Assembly (NCBI GenBank): GCA_945883495.1
Contig: CAMCXS010000002.1
Span: 109,283-173,282, forward strand
Origin: Akkermansia muciniphila
Lineage (GTDB): Bacteria > Verrucomicrobiota > Verrucomicrobiia > Verrucomicrobiales > DEV007
Reading direction: 5' to 3'
DNA length: 64,000 nt
The notes beneath the pieces were generated by a model. That model was not told the origin of the DNA. It saw only the letters and a list, made by a program, of their open reading frames with translations, and did no database searches. Shown piece after piece: positions 36,460 through 46,239 of the stretch. Position 1 is the first letter of the stretch. Each line of letters starts with the position of its first letter. The position numbers and the translations under genes are program-made.

Positions 36460-37089
36460 CTACGATGATTGAGCTGACTCCACCGCCCGGAGCGGGCCCA
36501 CCAGATTAAAGTGCCCCAACTCCTCCGCCTTGGTCCGGAGATACTCCTGGTTGTATTCGTTCGGCTCCGTCAACGAGGGGACCACCTCCACGATCTCGAT
36601 CCCGCGCTGCCGCAACGCGTCGATCTTCTGCGGATTGTTCGTGTTCAACGCGATCCGCTGAATGCCCAAGCTGGTCAAAATCGGCGCCGCGACCCGGAAG
36701 TCCCGGAGATCCGACGGAAAGCCGAGGATGTGATTCGCCTCAATGGTATTGGCTCCTTTGGCCTGCTCCGCGTAGGCCCGGATCTTGTTGCCCAGGCCGA
36801 TCCCCCGCCCTTCCTGGCGCAAGTAGACGACCGCGCCCCGGCCGAGTTCGGCGATCTTCCGCAACGCCAAATCGAGCTGGCCCTGGCAATCGCACTTCAG
36901 GGAACCGAGCACTTCCCCCGTAAAGCATTCCGAGTGCAGCCGGACGAACACGGTTTCCTCGGGCTGGAAATCGCTGCCCATGGAAATCACGATCGACTCA
37001 TCCGGATCCGCCTCATGACGGAACACGCGGACGTCGAAGCGGCCGTAAAGGGTCGGCAGCTCGCAGCGGGCGTATTCCTGGACGTTCAT
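36460..37089 (-). CDS. ribA: GTP cyclohydrolase II
   Basis: First enzyme of riboflavin synthesis (209 residues), opening GTP to the pyrimidine. Zinc ligands Cys55, Cys66 and Cys68 are in HSECFTG and LKCDCQGQ; catalytic RQEGRGIGL is at about 91-99. It is a stand-alone GCHII, not fused to RibB, with the usual length of about 200. The ATG at 37089 follows a plausible spacer. Confidence 0.95.
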   Translation of the reverse strand: MNVQEYARCELPTLYGRFDVRVFRHEADPDESIVISMGSDFQPEETVFVRLHSECFTGEVLGSLKCDCQGQLDLALRKIAELGRGAVVYLRQEGRGIGLGNKIRAYAEQAKGANTIEANHILGFPSDLRDFRVAAPILTSLGIQRIALNTNNPQKIDALRQRGIEIVEVVPSLTEPNEYNQEYLRTKAEELGHFNLVGPLRAVESAQSS

Positions 37090-37179
37090 TCGGTTTGGGT
37101 TGGACGACGGGCGGGGAGAATCCTATACCATCAAGGAAGCGACTTGGCGAACGGGAAGGCTTCGTGGGGTGATTTCAAC

Positions 37180-37659
37180 ATGGTGCAGTTCACTCGGGAT
37201 CATCTGCGATGGATCGGGGCGGCTTTGGTCTTTGGGCTCGCTTACCTGATTCCTGGTTGGGTGGTCTGGGGCTTTCTTCTCTCCCTTCCCCTTTTTGCAA
37301 TCGGCGCCCTTCTGCTGCTCAAAGAACTCACGCGGCCCTTCACGTGGATGATCGATGCGGTCATGGGGACGACGCCGGGATCGGACGAGCGGCCGCCAAT
37401 CGATCTCCGGCTTGCTCGATTCTACGTCGAAAAAGGCCGTTTGGACGAGGCCATCGAGGAATACGCCCGCGTCATGCAGTGGCATCCAGGGATCTCCGAA
37501 CCCTACGAAGAAACCATGATCCTCCTCGCCCGCACCGGCGCCCCCCGCAAACGGATCGACCAAATGTTGCGCCGCGGCCGCCGCCATCTCCGTTCCCCAG
37601 AAGCCCGCGCCGCCCTGGACCGCGCCCATCGCAAAGCACGGGAAACGAGAGCGGATTGA
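37180..37659 (+). CDS. Small membrane protein with TPR-like region
   Basis: A 159-residue protein. The N-terminus has two hydrophobic segments (about 11-30 and 31-50), then a TPR-like unit near residues 75-105 (LARFYVEKGRLDEAIEEYARVM), then a basic C-terminus. The ATG at 37180 is chosen because the upstream open frame lies antisense to ribA. The gene is divergent from ribA. No specific function could be assigned. Confidence 0.6.
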   Translation: MVQFTRDHLRWIGAALVFGLAYLIPGWVVWGFLLSLPLFAIGALLLLKELTRPFTWMIDAVMGTTPGSDERPPIDLRLARFYVEKGRLDEAIEEYARVMQWHPGISEPYEETMILLARTGAPRKRIDQMLRRGRRHLRSPEARAALDRAHRKARETRAD

Positions 37660-38209
<550 letters not shown>

Positions 38210-38821
38210 GTGGTCGCAAAGAGACAGGATCAACTCCTCGCTCAAGGGGATTTGGTCGCGGCTGCGCTGAAGAAGCATGAGTCTTCGATCGGCGTGAAGC
38301 AGAATACGTTCAGCGCACTGCGTGCTGATTTGCAAAGCTATCGCTCGCTCGACAGCTTGTTCCAGAAGCAGCGCGAGGCACGCAAGAAAAAGCTGACTCC
38401 AGAACAACAAGCCATCGACGTGGAAGCGCTGGATCTGATCAAGCAAACCAAGAATATCGTGTCGCGCGAGTTTGGGGCGACCTTCAACGAGTCTTGGGAG
38501 ATCGTCGGTTATACCACGAACTTGCGCATGCCTCGCTACCTGGACGAGCGGGAGGCGCTCGTCGGACGCATCGCGGCGTTTCTGGAAGACAATCCGCGTT
38601 TCGAGAATGAAGGGTTGGGCGTCACCGCCGTGCGTGCCCTGACTTTGCACGAGCGCTTCATCGCCGCCCGTTCCGCCGCCAAGGACGGGAAGAAGGAACT
38701 GATCACTTTGTCGAGCGATCGCGATGCGGCCCGAGCCCAGGTGAAAACGTCCCCGCTTCCTACGGGACCCGCCCGTGTTGGTGCTTTTCCGCTCAGCGAT
38801 GATACGGCTCGCCCCGCTTGA
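38210..38821 (+). CDS. Conserved-type hypothetical protein
   Basis: A 203-residue soluble protein, mainly alpha-helical with charged heptads (LDSLFQKQREARKKKLTPEQQ). It recalls a paralogous family of small helical hypotheticals in Verrucomicrobia. The start is GTG 38210 with no clear ribosome-binding site, so it is provisional. The last 40 or so residues (after SSDRD) read like low-complexity tail and run 29 bp past the rlmH stop on the other strand; a frameshift shortly upstream is possible. No function assigned. Confidence 0.45.
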   Translation: MVAKRQDQLLAQGDLVAAALKKHESSIGVKQNTFSALRADLQSYRSLDSLFQKQREARKKKLTPEQQAIDVEALDLIKQTKNIVSREFGATFNESWEIVGYTTNLRMPRYLDEREALVGRIAAFLEDNPRFENEGLGVTAVRALTLHERFIAARSAAKDGKKELITLSSDRDAARAQVKTSPLPTGPARVGAFPLSDDTARPA

Positions 38822-39233
38822 TCGTGTAGGCCCGGTAGAGCGCCTCCAGCAAAACGACGAGCGCGAGTTCGTGCTGCAACGTGAGTGAACTCAGCCGCCA
38901 AAGCGCTTGGCACTGGGACCGCGAGGCATCCGTGTGCCCGTCCGCGCCGCCAATCAAGAGGCTCACGGTTTTCACGGAGGCGTCGAGCTCCCAACGATTG
39001 ATGGTTTCGACCAAACCCGCCGTTGTCAGGTCGCGCCCCCGTTCATCGAGCCCGATCCGGTAAGTCCCCTCGCTGGCGGCCAGCAGCTGGACGCTGTTCT
39101 GCTCCGCCCCGCGTTCCTTTCCATGGGTCAGGGAAACCGCGGTGTAGCGCTGCAACCGGCCCAGGTATTCCTCAATCCCAAGCCGCGCGTAGGCCAATGC
39201 CGGTTTCCCGATGGTGCAGATCCGCCAGTTCGT
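38793..39233 (-). CDS. rlmH: 23S rRNA pseudouridine-1915 N3-methyltransferase
   Basis: SPOUT-fold methyltransferase acting on helix 69 of 23S rRNA. The SAM-knot SLLIGGADG and the terminal YHR are present, like the E. coli protein. The usual N-terminal strand (RICTIGKPALAYAR) lies upstream of the first recognised start codon, TTG at 39197, and there is no ATG, GTG or TTG before the in-frame stop at 39246-39248. The codon where Met is expected, just before AACTGGCGG, is ACG (39233-39231). Either translation starts at ACG or another non-standard codon, the sequence has an error, or a shortened protein starts at TTG. Confidence 0.82.
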   Translation of the reverse strand, partial: TNWRICTIGKPALAYARLGIEEYLGRLQRYTAVSLTHGKERGAEQNSVQLLAASEGTYRIGLDERGRDLTTAGLVETINRWELDASVKTVSLLIGGADGHTDASRSQCQALWRLSSLTLQHELALVVLLEALYRAYTIKRGEPYHR

Positions 39234-39301
39234 AGGACTGGATGGTTAAGGCTCACCAAGGCGGAACGCGTGGGCGGTTCCGCTACGTTTCCCCTTCATT
39301 C

Positions 39302-40879
39302 TCAATGAATCCGCTCCAACAGGAAGTGCAGCAGATCGTCGATCTTGATCCGCTGCTGCTCCATGGTGTCGCGGTCGCGCAAGGTCACAGTGTCCTTCAG
39401 CTCGGGGCCGTTCTCGCCGATCGTATCGAAGTCGATCGTCACACCAAACGGAGTGCCGATTTCATCCTGCCGCCGATAGCGACGCCCAATCGCTGCGGTC
39501 TCATCGTAAAACACCGTCATGTAGGGCTGCAGCATCTTCTGCACTTCGCGCGCCTTGGCGACGAGTTCCGGCTTGTTCTTCAGCAACGGGAAAATCCCGC
39601 ACTTGATCGGCGCCATGCGCGGCTGGAAGCGCAGCACCGTGCGGACCTCCTCCTTGCCCTTCTCGTCCTTGACGATGTCCTCGTCGTAGGCCTCGCAAAT
39701 CAGCGCTAGGACGGTCCGGTCGCAACCGGCACTCGGTTCCACCACGTGCGGGAGGAGCTTCTCCTTGGTCTCTTCGTCGAAGTATTCGAGCGGCTTGCCC
39801 GCGCCTTTTTGGTGGACGCCGAGGTCGTAATCCGTCCGGTAGGCCACGCCCTCGAGCTCCTGAATCCCGAAGGGAAACTCGTATTCGATGTCGTAGGTCT
39901 TCTTCGAGTAGAATGCCCGCTCGCCATCCGGGACATCGAGGATGTGGAGCTTCTCCCGGGGAATCCCGATCTCCTCGTAAAAGCAGAGGCGCGCTTCGAG
40001 CCACTCGTCCGTGAGGCGGAGGCCGTCTTCCGGGCGGCAGAAGTATTCGATCTCCATCTGCTCAAACTCGCGGCTGCGGAAGGTGAAATTCCGCGGATTG
40101 ATCTCGTTGCGGAACGATTTCCCGATCTGCGCGATCCCAAACGGCAGCTTCACTCGCGAGGAATCGAGGACGTTCTTGTATTGCACGAAGATCGACTGCG
40201 CGGTTTCGGGCCGGAGGAACGCGATCGCGTTCGGGTCATTCTCATCGGCCGACGCCCCGACGCGCGTCTGGAACATCAAGTTGAATTCCCGGGGCTCGGT
40301 CAGCAGCGAGCCGTTTTCCGGATTGAACCGGGTCGTGCCGACGAGGTCTTCGCGCTTCTCCTCGATGAGTTCGATTTCCTTCGGGGAAACGCGTTTGTCG
40401 GGCAGAAACTGGCCGTAATACTGACGCGCGGTCTTCTTGGCGGATTCCAGGTCCTTGCCGGTAGGAACCAAGACGGCAAACGCCTTGTCGCTGGTCCAAT
40501 CGGAAGCCTCATGCCGGGCGCCGGAATACCAAACCGCCGTTCCGTTCTGCGCCGGGATCTGGTCCGCGCGCAAGCGGGCCTTGGAGAGGAGACAGTCGCA
40601 CATCGGATCGCTAAAGCCGTCGAGGTGGCCGGACGACTTGAGCACCTGCTTCATCGTGAGGATGGCGCCGTCCATGCCGAGGACGTCGTCACGTTCCTGA
40701 ACCGTTTTGCGCCACCAGTAATCCTTGAGGTTGCGCTTCAGTTCGGCGCCGAGCGGGCCGTAATCCCAGCAGCCATTGAGGCCCCCGTAGAGTTCTCCGG
40801 CTTGGAAGATGAAGCCCTTGCGCTTGCAAAGGCTGACAATCTTCTCCATCGATTTCTCGTTCTTGACGTTCTGGGCCAT
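39302..40879 (-). CDS. glyS: Glycyl-tRNA synthetase (alpha2 type)
   Basis: Class II aminoacyl-tRNA synthetase (525 residues) of the homodimeric eukaryotic/archaeal/Gram-positive-low-GC type, not the bacterial alpha2-beta2 form. Motif 2 appears as FRNEINPR and motif 3 is near the end of the catalytic core, followed by the anticodon domain. Segments such as GFIFQAGELYGGLNGCWDYGPLG and LRPETAQ are characteristic. The ATG at 40879 is the first residue that aligns with the family; the open frame reaches 41056. Divergent from the methyltransferase gene. Confidence 0.93.
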   Translation of the reverse strand: MAQNVKNEKSMEKIVSLCKRKGFIFQAGELYGGLNGCWDYGPLGAELKRNLKDYWWRKTVQERDDVLGMDGAILTMKQVLKSSGHLDGFSDPMCDCLLSKARLRADQIPAQNGTAVWYSGARHEASDWTSDKAFAVLVPTGKDLESAKKTARQYYGQFLPDKRVSPKEIELIEEKREDLVGTTRFNPENGSLLTEPREFNLMFQTRVGASADENDPNAIAFLRPETAQSIFVQYKNVLDSSRVKLPFGIAQIGKSFRNEINPRNFTFRSREFEQMEIEYFCRPEDGLRLTDEWLEARLCFYEEIGIPREKLHILDVPDGERAFYSKKTYDIEYEFPFGIQELEGVAYRTDYDLGVHQKGAGKPLEYFDEETKEKLLPHVVEPSAGCDRTVLALICEAYDEDIVKDEKGKEEVRTVLRFQPRMAPIKCGIFPLLKNKPELVAKAREVQKMLQPYMTVFYDETAAIGRRYRRQDEIGTPFGVTIDFDTIGENGPELKDTVTLRDRDTMEQQRIKIDDLLHFLLERIH

Positions 40880-41124
40880 GGTAAAGAGCGCTAGGTAAAG
40901 CGAAGGGCTAAGGGGAAAAAGGGTCGCCACAAAACCGCCAGAGGCCCCCGGCTGCAACCCGAAAGTTCTCCCGCGCTCCCTTGCAACGCGTCCGAGGCGA
41001 ATGCCCCGCATCGTGCAGGCCGAGGGTGATGCCGTGAGTGCTTGCCCGTCCTCCAACTAGCTAGCCCCCCCCCCTTGCGCTCAGCGCGAGGTTGCAATCC
41101 CTCCGATCGCGGAAATGGTGTTGG

Positions 41125-41721
41125 ATGACCGACTGGGAGGATCACTACCAACAAGGCCAGACGCCTTGGGACAAGGGAGAACCCGCGCCGCCGCTGGTGG
41201 ATTGCTTGCGGAGCGAGCCTCTCCAAGGGGACATCCTGGTGCCAGGGTGCGGACTAGGGCATGATGTCCGGGCGATTGCGGCGGCGACTCCGGCGGCACG
41301 CCCGGTTGGCTTGGACATTGCCCCAACAGCCGTCAAAAGCGCCCGGAAACTCCCGTTGGCGGGCCATGAGAAGTATGTGTTTGGAAACCTCTTCGACCTC
41401 GATCCCGAGCTTCGCGATGCCTTCGATTGGGTGTGGGAGCACACCTGCTACTGCGCGATTCCACCGGAGAAGCGAGATGCCTACGTGGAGGCCGTGAACA
41501 CCGCGTTGCGGCCCGGCGGGCGTTTGCTGGGCGTGTTTTATTTGGATCCGTACGATGACGAGCACCGGCCCGATGACGGACGTCCTCCGTTCGGCACCAG
41601 CTTGGAAGATTTGGAAGTGCGATTGCGCGCTCGCTTTCAGATCTTGAAGTCCTGGGTGCCCGAGCGAGCCTATCCGGGCCGCCAAGGACGGGAACGCATG
41701 ATTTTGGCGCAGAGACTTTGA
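41125..41721 (+). CDS. TPMT-family SAM-dependent methyltransferase
   Basis: A 198-residue class I methyltransferase. The N-terminal WEDHYQQGQTPWDKGEPAPPL is typical of the thiopurine S-methyltransferase family, and the SAM-binding motif I is VPGCGLGHD. Bacterial members methylate thiols, selenium, tellurium or halides; the substrate here is unknown. The ATG at 41125 gives the family length. It is followed by tyrS with a 14-bp gap. Confidence 0.8.
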   Translation: MTDWEDHYQQGQTPWDKGEPAPPLVDCLRSEPLQGDILVPGCGLGHDVRAIAAATPAARPVGLDIAPTAVKSARKLPLAGHEKYVFGNLFDLDPELRDAFDWVWEHTCYCAIPPEKRDAYVEAVNTALRPGGRLLGVFYLDPYDDEHRPDDGRPPFGTSLEDLEVRLRARFQILKSWVPERAYPGRQGRERMILAQRL

Positions 41722-41735
41722 GATCAGGCAGATCG

Positions 41736-42962
41736 ATGAACGGAAAGACCGAGAACATTTTCGAAGCGCTCACCGAGCGCGGTTTTGTGAAGCAGTGCAC
41801 CGACGCCCAGGCCTTGCCGGCCAAGCTGGCGGAAGGGCCGTTGACGTTTTATTGCGGGTTTGACCCCACTGCGGATAGCCTCCATTGCGGCAGCCTGGTG
41901 CCGATCATGGCCATGGCGCATTTGCAACGGGCAGGCCACCGCGCTTTGGCAATCATCGGCGGCGGGACCACCATGGTCGGTGATCCGAGCGGCAAGACCG
42001 AAATGCGCGCCATGCTGACCCGGGAGGTCATCCAGCAAAACGGCGTGGGCATTCTCGCGCAATTGCGCCGCTACCTCGACCTCGATGGCGAAAAGGGCCG
42101 TTTCCTCGACAACGCCGATTGGCTCCTGGAACTTCGTTATGTCGATTTTCTTCGCGACATCGGCCGCTATTTCCGGGTCAACGAAATGCTGCGAGCGGAA
42201 TCCTACCGTGCCCGGATGGAACGCGAGGAAGGCTTGTCGTTCATCGAGTTCAACTACCAGCTTCTCCAAGCCTACGACTTTCTGCGGATGCACCAGGATC
42301 AGGGCTGCACGTTGCAAATCGGTGGCGACGATCAGTGGGGCAACATCCTCGCCGGGACCGACCTCATCCGGCGCTTGGGCGGAGGACCCGCTTTCGGCCT
42401 GACCTTCCCGCTGCTCACCACGGCGACGGGCGCGAAGATGGGCAAAACCGCCTCGGGCGCGGTTTGGCTCGACGCGAACCGCACCTCACCCAGCGAGTTT
42501 TACCAATACTGGCGCAATACCGACGACCGGGACGTCGAGCGGTTCCTGGCGTATTTCACGTTCCTGCCGATGGATCAGGTGCGCGAGTTGGGACGGCGGG
42601 AAGGCGCGGCCCTGAACGAATCCAAGGAGATCCTTGCGTTTGAAGCCACCAAACTTTGCCACGGAGAGGAAGCCGCGACGCAAGCCCGGAACGCAGCCAA
42701 AGAGATCAAGGGCACGCTGGCGGAAACGGATCTTCCGCTGAGCCGTTTGCGCGAGGGCATTGGGCTGCTGGATCTTCTCCTTGAAACCGGTCTTTGCCCC
42801 AGCAAGGCCGAGGCCCGCCGCCTCGTGCAGCAGGGCGGGGCCCGCATCAACGGAGCCGCCGCCACCGACGTCCAAGCCACGGTCGGCGAAGCGCAGGTGG
42901 AGGATGGCGCGATCCTCCTTCAGGCAGGGAAGAAGAAGTTTCACAAGCTCCGGGTGCAATGA
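41736..42962 (+). CDS. tyrS: Tyrosyl-tRNA synthetase
   Basis: Class I aminoacyl-tRNA synthetase (408 residues). It shows the HIGH-type motif HCGS (50-53), the KMSKS-type loop KMGKT (after TGA..), and a C-terminal S4 domain near residues 345-405 (PSKAEARRLVQQGGARING). The architecture is the TyrRS class with KMSKS written KMGKT, known in one bacterial TyrRS subgroup. The stop overlaps the pheA start (ATGA), so translation is coupled. Confidence 0.93.
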   Translation: MNGKTENIFEALTERGFVKQCTDAQALPAKLAEGPLTFYCGFDPTADSLHCGSLVPIMAMAHLQRAGHRALAIIGGGTTMVGDPSGKTEMRAMLTREVIQQNGVGILAQLRRYLDLDGEKGRFLDNADWLLELRYVDFLRDIGRYFRVNEMLRAESYRARMEREEGLSFIEFNYQLLQAYDFLRMHQDQGCTLQIGGDDQWGNILAGTDLIRRLGGGPAFGLTFPLLTTATGAKMGKTASGAVWLDANRTSPSEFYQYWRNTDDRDVERFLAYFTFLPMDQVRELGRREGAALNESKEILAFEATKLCHGEEAATQARNAAKEIKGTLAETDLPLSRLREGIGLLDLLLETGLCPSKAEARRLVQQGGARINGAAATDVQATVGEAQVEDGAILLQAGKKKFHKLRVQ

Positions 42963-43879
42963 AGCAGAGTGTGGCTTATCTGGGATCGCTCCCCATCACA
43001 TTCTCTTACCAGGCGGCGCTGCAACTAGGCGACGATCTGGAACTGACGGGGTATCCGACCCATGGCGATATCTACGACGCGGTACGGCGCGGCGAGGTCG
43101 ATTGCGGCGTGCTCGCGGTGGAAAACCAACTCGCCGGCATCGTCGATGAAACCTTGCACGCCGTCGTGCAACCCGTCTTGCCCAGCACAGGCGCGCTGGC
43201 GGACAGCGACACCCGGGTGCGCATCGTCCGGGAAGTGGCGGTGCCCGTAGAGCTCTGGCTGATGAATCAATCCGGACGGCTCGAAGACGTGCGCGTGGTG
43301 AAGACGCACGCCATTCCGATGCGGCAATCGAAGGAGACGCTGGACCGGTTGCGCGCCGGGCATCCGTTTGGGTTCGAGACGTGCGCCAGCACCGATGCCG
43401 CGGCCCGGGAAGCCTCGGTGGATCCGGGCGTGGCGGCGATTTCTTCGAAAAACGCGCCCGCCGGTTACCCGAATCTCAAGATCCTCCAGCGAGTGGATGA
43501 TCCGGTGCCAGGTGGTGGATACTTCAACGTGACCCGGTTCTGGGTCATCGAACCCCACGATCACGGAGGCGTGGCCTTGAATCCGGTCGAGGTCAGCACC
43601 GCGGAGGACGTGCAGAAAATCTGCCTCCTCTTCAATCTGGGCCGCGATGAAGCCGGCGGCCTGGCGCGCTCTCTGGCGGTGTTCGCGGAGGCGGGCATCA
43701 ATTTGGCCATCATCTATCCCCTCCCCCGCCGCGACCGGTCGTGGGAATACACCTTCGTCGTGGAATTCGAAGTGGCCCCGGACGCGGCGTTTCGCGTCAA
43801 CACGGCGCTGCATCGCTTGCGCACCGTGGCGGATTCGATTTTGTTGGGCGTCTATCCGAAATACCGGCTCGAATCCTGA
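42959..43879 (+). CDS. pheA: Prephenate dehydratase with ACT domain
   Basis: Monofunctional P-protein (306 residues) converting prephenate to phenylpyruvate for phenylalanine synthesis, allosterically controlled through the C-terminal ACT domain (about 215-305). The N-terminal dehydratase shows the lobe starting YLGSLPITFSYQAA and the catalytic NVTRFWVI segment. No chorismate mutase domain is fused. The ATG overlaps the tyrS stop. Confidence 0.92.
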   Translation: MKQSVAYLGSLPITFSYQAALQLGDDLELTGYPTHGDIYDAVRRGEVDCGVLAVENQLAGIVDETLHAVVQPVLPSTGALADSDTRVRIVREVAVPVELWLMNQSGRLEDVRVVKTHAIPMRQSKETLDRLRAGHPFGFETCASTDAAAREASVDPGVAAISSKNAPAGYPNLKILQRVDDPVPGGGYFNVTRFWVIEPHDHGGVALNPVEVSTAEDVQKICLLFNLGRDEAGGLARSLAVFAEAGINLAIIYPLPRRDRSWEYTFVVEFEVAPDAAFRVNTALHRLRTVADSILLGVYPKYRLES

Positions 43880-43883
43880 GACA

Positions 43884-45092
43884 ATGGCGTTTTCATCGGA
43901 GTTTGATCGGCTTCCTTGGGAAGCATGGCACGACCTGACCAGCAAGGCGTCTCCAGCGGACGTCCGTGCGGCCCTGAACGGCGCGGGATCGCCGATGACG
44001 CGGTTCGCCCGTCTCGTTTCTCCCGCAGCCAGGGAGTTCTTGGAGTCGATGTGCCAAGCTTCGCATCGGCTCACGCTGCAACGCTTTGGCAAAGTGATGC
44101 GGTTCTTCGCGCCGCTCTATTTATCGAACGAGTGCGTCAATAACTGCAAATATTGCGGCTTTTCCCGAGACAATCCGATTTTGCGCGTAACCCTCTCCGT
44201 CGAGGAGGTGATTCGCGAGGCCCGGGCCCTCAAGGAACGCGGATTCCGCCACATCCTGCTCGTCTCCGGAGAACATCCGCGGTTCGCCCCCAACAATTAT
44301 ATAGCAGACTGCATTTCTGCCCTGCGGGATGAAATTCCCAGCGTCTCCTTGGAGGTCGGGCCGATGGAGGAACCCGAGTACCGCCGCATGGTCTTGGCGG
44401 GCGCCGAGGCGTTAGTCGTATATCAAGAGACCTACGACCGCAGCGCCTATGCCCTGGTGCACACTGCGGGCCCGAAGAAAGATTTCGATTGGCGGCTCGA
44501 TACCCCGGAACGAGCCTACGCCGCGGGGTTCCGCCGGCTCGGTGTGGGTGCCTTGCACGGGCTGAGCGACTGGCGCTTCGAAGCCACCGCGTTGGCGGCT
44601 CACGTGGATCACCTGCAACGGCATTGCTGGAAATCCCAGCTCACCATCTCCCTGCCCCGGCTCCGGCCGCATGCGGGAGAGTTCACTCCCTTTACCCAAC
44701 TCGGCGACCGCGAGATGGTGCAAGTGATCGCCGCGTTCCGCTTGGTTTTCCCGGACCTCGGGATCGTCCTCTCGACCCGGGAACCGGCGACATTGCGCGA
44801 GGGGTTGATTCCCCTGGGCGTTACCCACATGAGCGCCGGCAGTCATACCGAACCTGGAGGATATACCGGAGCCGGGAGCGAGAACTTGCATCGGACCAAG
44901 CGTGGAAAAATCGAGGCATTGTCCGATGACGAAGCTGGTTGCCAATCGGCCACCGGGCAATTTGAAATCGCCGACGACCGGTCCCCCGAGGAAATGGCGG
45001 AGGTGGTGCGCCGGCTTGGCTACGAGGTGGTCTGGAAAGATTGGGATTCCGCCCTCAGCCAGACCGGCGAGTTGCTGGAGAGTGGGGCCTGA
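43884..45092 (+). CDS. thiH: 2-iminoacetate synthase (ThiH-type radical SAM)
   Basis: Radical SAM enzyme (402 residues) that cleaves tyrosine to dehydroglycine and p-cresol for the thiazole of thiamine. The 4Fe-4S ligands are Cys84, Cys88 and Cys91 (CVNNCKYC). The C-terminal SAGSHTEPGGY and RSPEEMAEVVRRLGYEVVWKDWD segments distinguish it from MqnE/CofH and HydG. The other thiazole genes are not in the window. The ATG at 43884 is 5 bp after pheA; the frame opens earlier but inside pheA. Confidence 0.9.
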   Translation: MAFSSEFDRLPWEAWHDLTSKASPADVRAALNGAGSPMTRFARLVSPAAREFLESMCQASHRLTLQRFGKVMRFFAPLYLSNECVNNCKYCGFSRDNPILRVTLSVEEVIREARALKERGFRHILLVSGEHPRFAPNNYIADCISALRDEIPSVSLEVGPMEEPEYRRMVLAGAEALVVYQETYDRSAYALVHTAGPKKDFDWRLDTPERAYAAGFRRLGVGALHGLSDWRFEATALAAHVDHLQRHCWKSQLTISLPRLRPHAGEFTPFTQLGDREMVQVIAAFRLVFPDLGIVLSTREPATLREGLIPLGVTHMSAGSHTEPGGYTGAGSENLHRTKRGKIEALSDDEAGCQSATGQFEIADDRSPEEMAEVVRRLGYEVVWKDWDSALSQTGELLESGA

Positions 45093-45198
45093 GGCCTCAT
45101 GAGCCGCGGCGGGAAACCAAGCGACTGTGAGGACACGGCATGAGTCAAGGTTTCTCAAGCCCGAAGAGCTTGCGAACTCCAGCCCAGATTCCGATAGG

Positions 45199-45394
45199 CC
45201 TCCCGACTAACTCGATCCAGGTTACTGGGCGGGAGCGAGGGTATCGAGCTTGGTGGAGTGGGAGTTTTGATGAACCGATTCAAACTCGATTACGTGCTCG
45301 ATTACGTGCTCGTGCTCGTGCTCGTAATCGAAACACCGTTGAACCTCCAGGCTAACCTGCGGGCCCGGGAGCCGAAAAGTTACTCTCCGTTCCA
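45199..45394. repeat. Copy 1 of roughly 190-bp element with CGATTACG hairpin
   Basis: Starts with an inverted repeat CTCCCG/CGGGAG and contains CGATTACG (45287-45294 and 45299-45306) paired with CGTAATCG (45323-45330) around GTGCTC repeats. It ends CTCTCCGTTCC. Nearly identical to copy 2 except for extra GTGCTC units. Confidence 0.88.
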
Positions 45395-45618
45395 CTTCGG
45401 CACCCCGTGGATTCTGCTAAAAACGGAGAGGGTTTCCCTCGCGCAGAGCCGGTAGAGAGCGCAGAGAATCAGAGTGGATCATGGTTTTGATTGAGATCCT
45501 GTTGTCACCCTCCAGGTGTCCGCCAGTCAAAAAACCCCAGTCCTCTGCGAGCACTGCGCGAGGCCAAGGCATTCCCGTTTGTAGCTTTACCCACAAGTTT
45601 TTGCGCGCATTCAGGCCT

Positions 45619-45658
<40 letters not shown>

Positions 45659-45814
45659 CCGGCCCGAGCCCTGTAAGGGCGAGACAACGGTTGTCCCGCA
45701 CCCACGGCGCGGATGTGTTCCGGACGCTTTCCCAGGGCGGCAGGCGCCTGCGGCTTCCTTCGCCCTGGGCTATCATGTCCCGGCCCGCTGGGCCTGGGAA
45801 AGTGAAGGAATGGC

Positions 45815-45991
45815 CCTCCCGACTAACTCGATCCAGTTTACTGGGCGGGAGCGAGGGGATCGAGCTGGGTGGAGTGGGAGTTTTGATGAACCGATTCAAA
45901 CTCGATTACGTGCTCGTGCTCGTAATCGAAACACCGTTGAACCTCCAGGCTAACCTGCGGGCCCGGGAGCCGAAAAGTTACTCTCCGTTCC
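45815..45991. repeat. Copy 2 of roughly 190-bp element with CGATTACG hairpin
   Basis: Same order and orientation as copy 1, with CGATTACG (45903-45910), two GTGCTC units and CGTAATCG (45921-45928). It differs by few substitutions and about 18 bp fewer in the loop. Confidence 0.88.
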
Positions 45992-46239
45992 CCATCCGCG
46001 CCCCGTGGATTGTCTGCTAAAAACGGGAATGGTCTGGGCTCACGCGGAGGCGCGGAGGACTGGGGATTTTGTCTGCTGGAAGGCTTGTCCACCGGCGCCC
46101 ACTTGGCGAGAGCGCCTCAAGTTCACCAAAACCAATATCCTCTCTGATTCTCCGAGTCTCCTCGTCTCTGCGTGAGCCCCGAACATCCGTCGTTTGCCTC
46201 CGATGGTTGTCTTGGTCTCCCGTCCGCTTCGCTGCCATC

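Noticed and set aside
38210..38821. Assigning a function to the helical hypothetical gene
   Set aside because: Only a vague resemblance to lineage-specific hypotheticals was seen, and the start is a weak GTG.
43600..43884. A TPP riboswitch in front of thiH
   Set aside because: The region is coding sequence of pheA and no thi-box-like conserved core was found.
43884..45092. MqnE or CofH assignment for the radical SAM gene
   Set aside because: The C-terminal SAGSHTEPGGY and the VWKDWD ending fit ThiH better.
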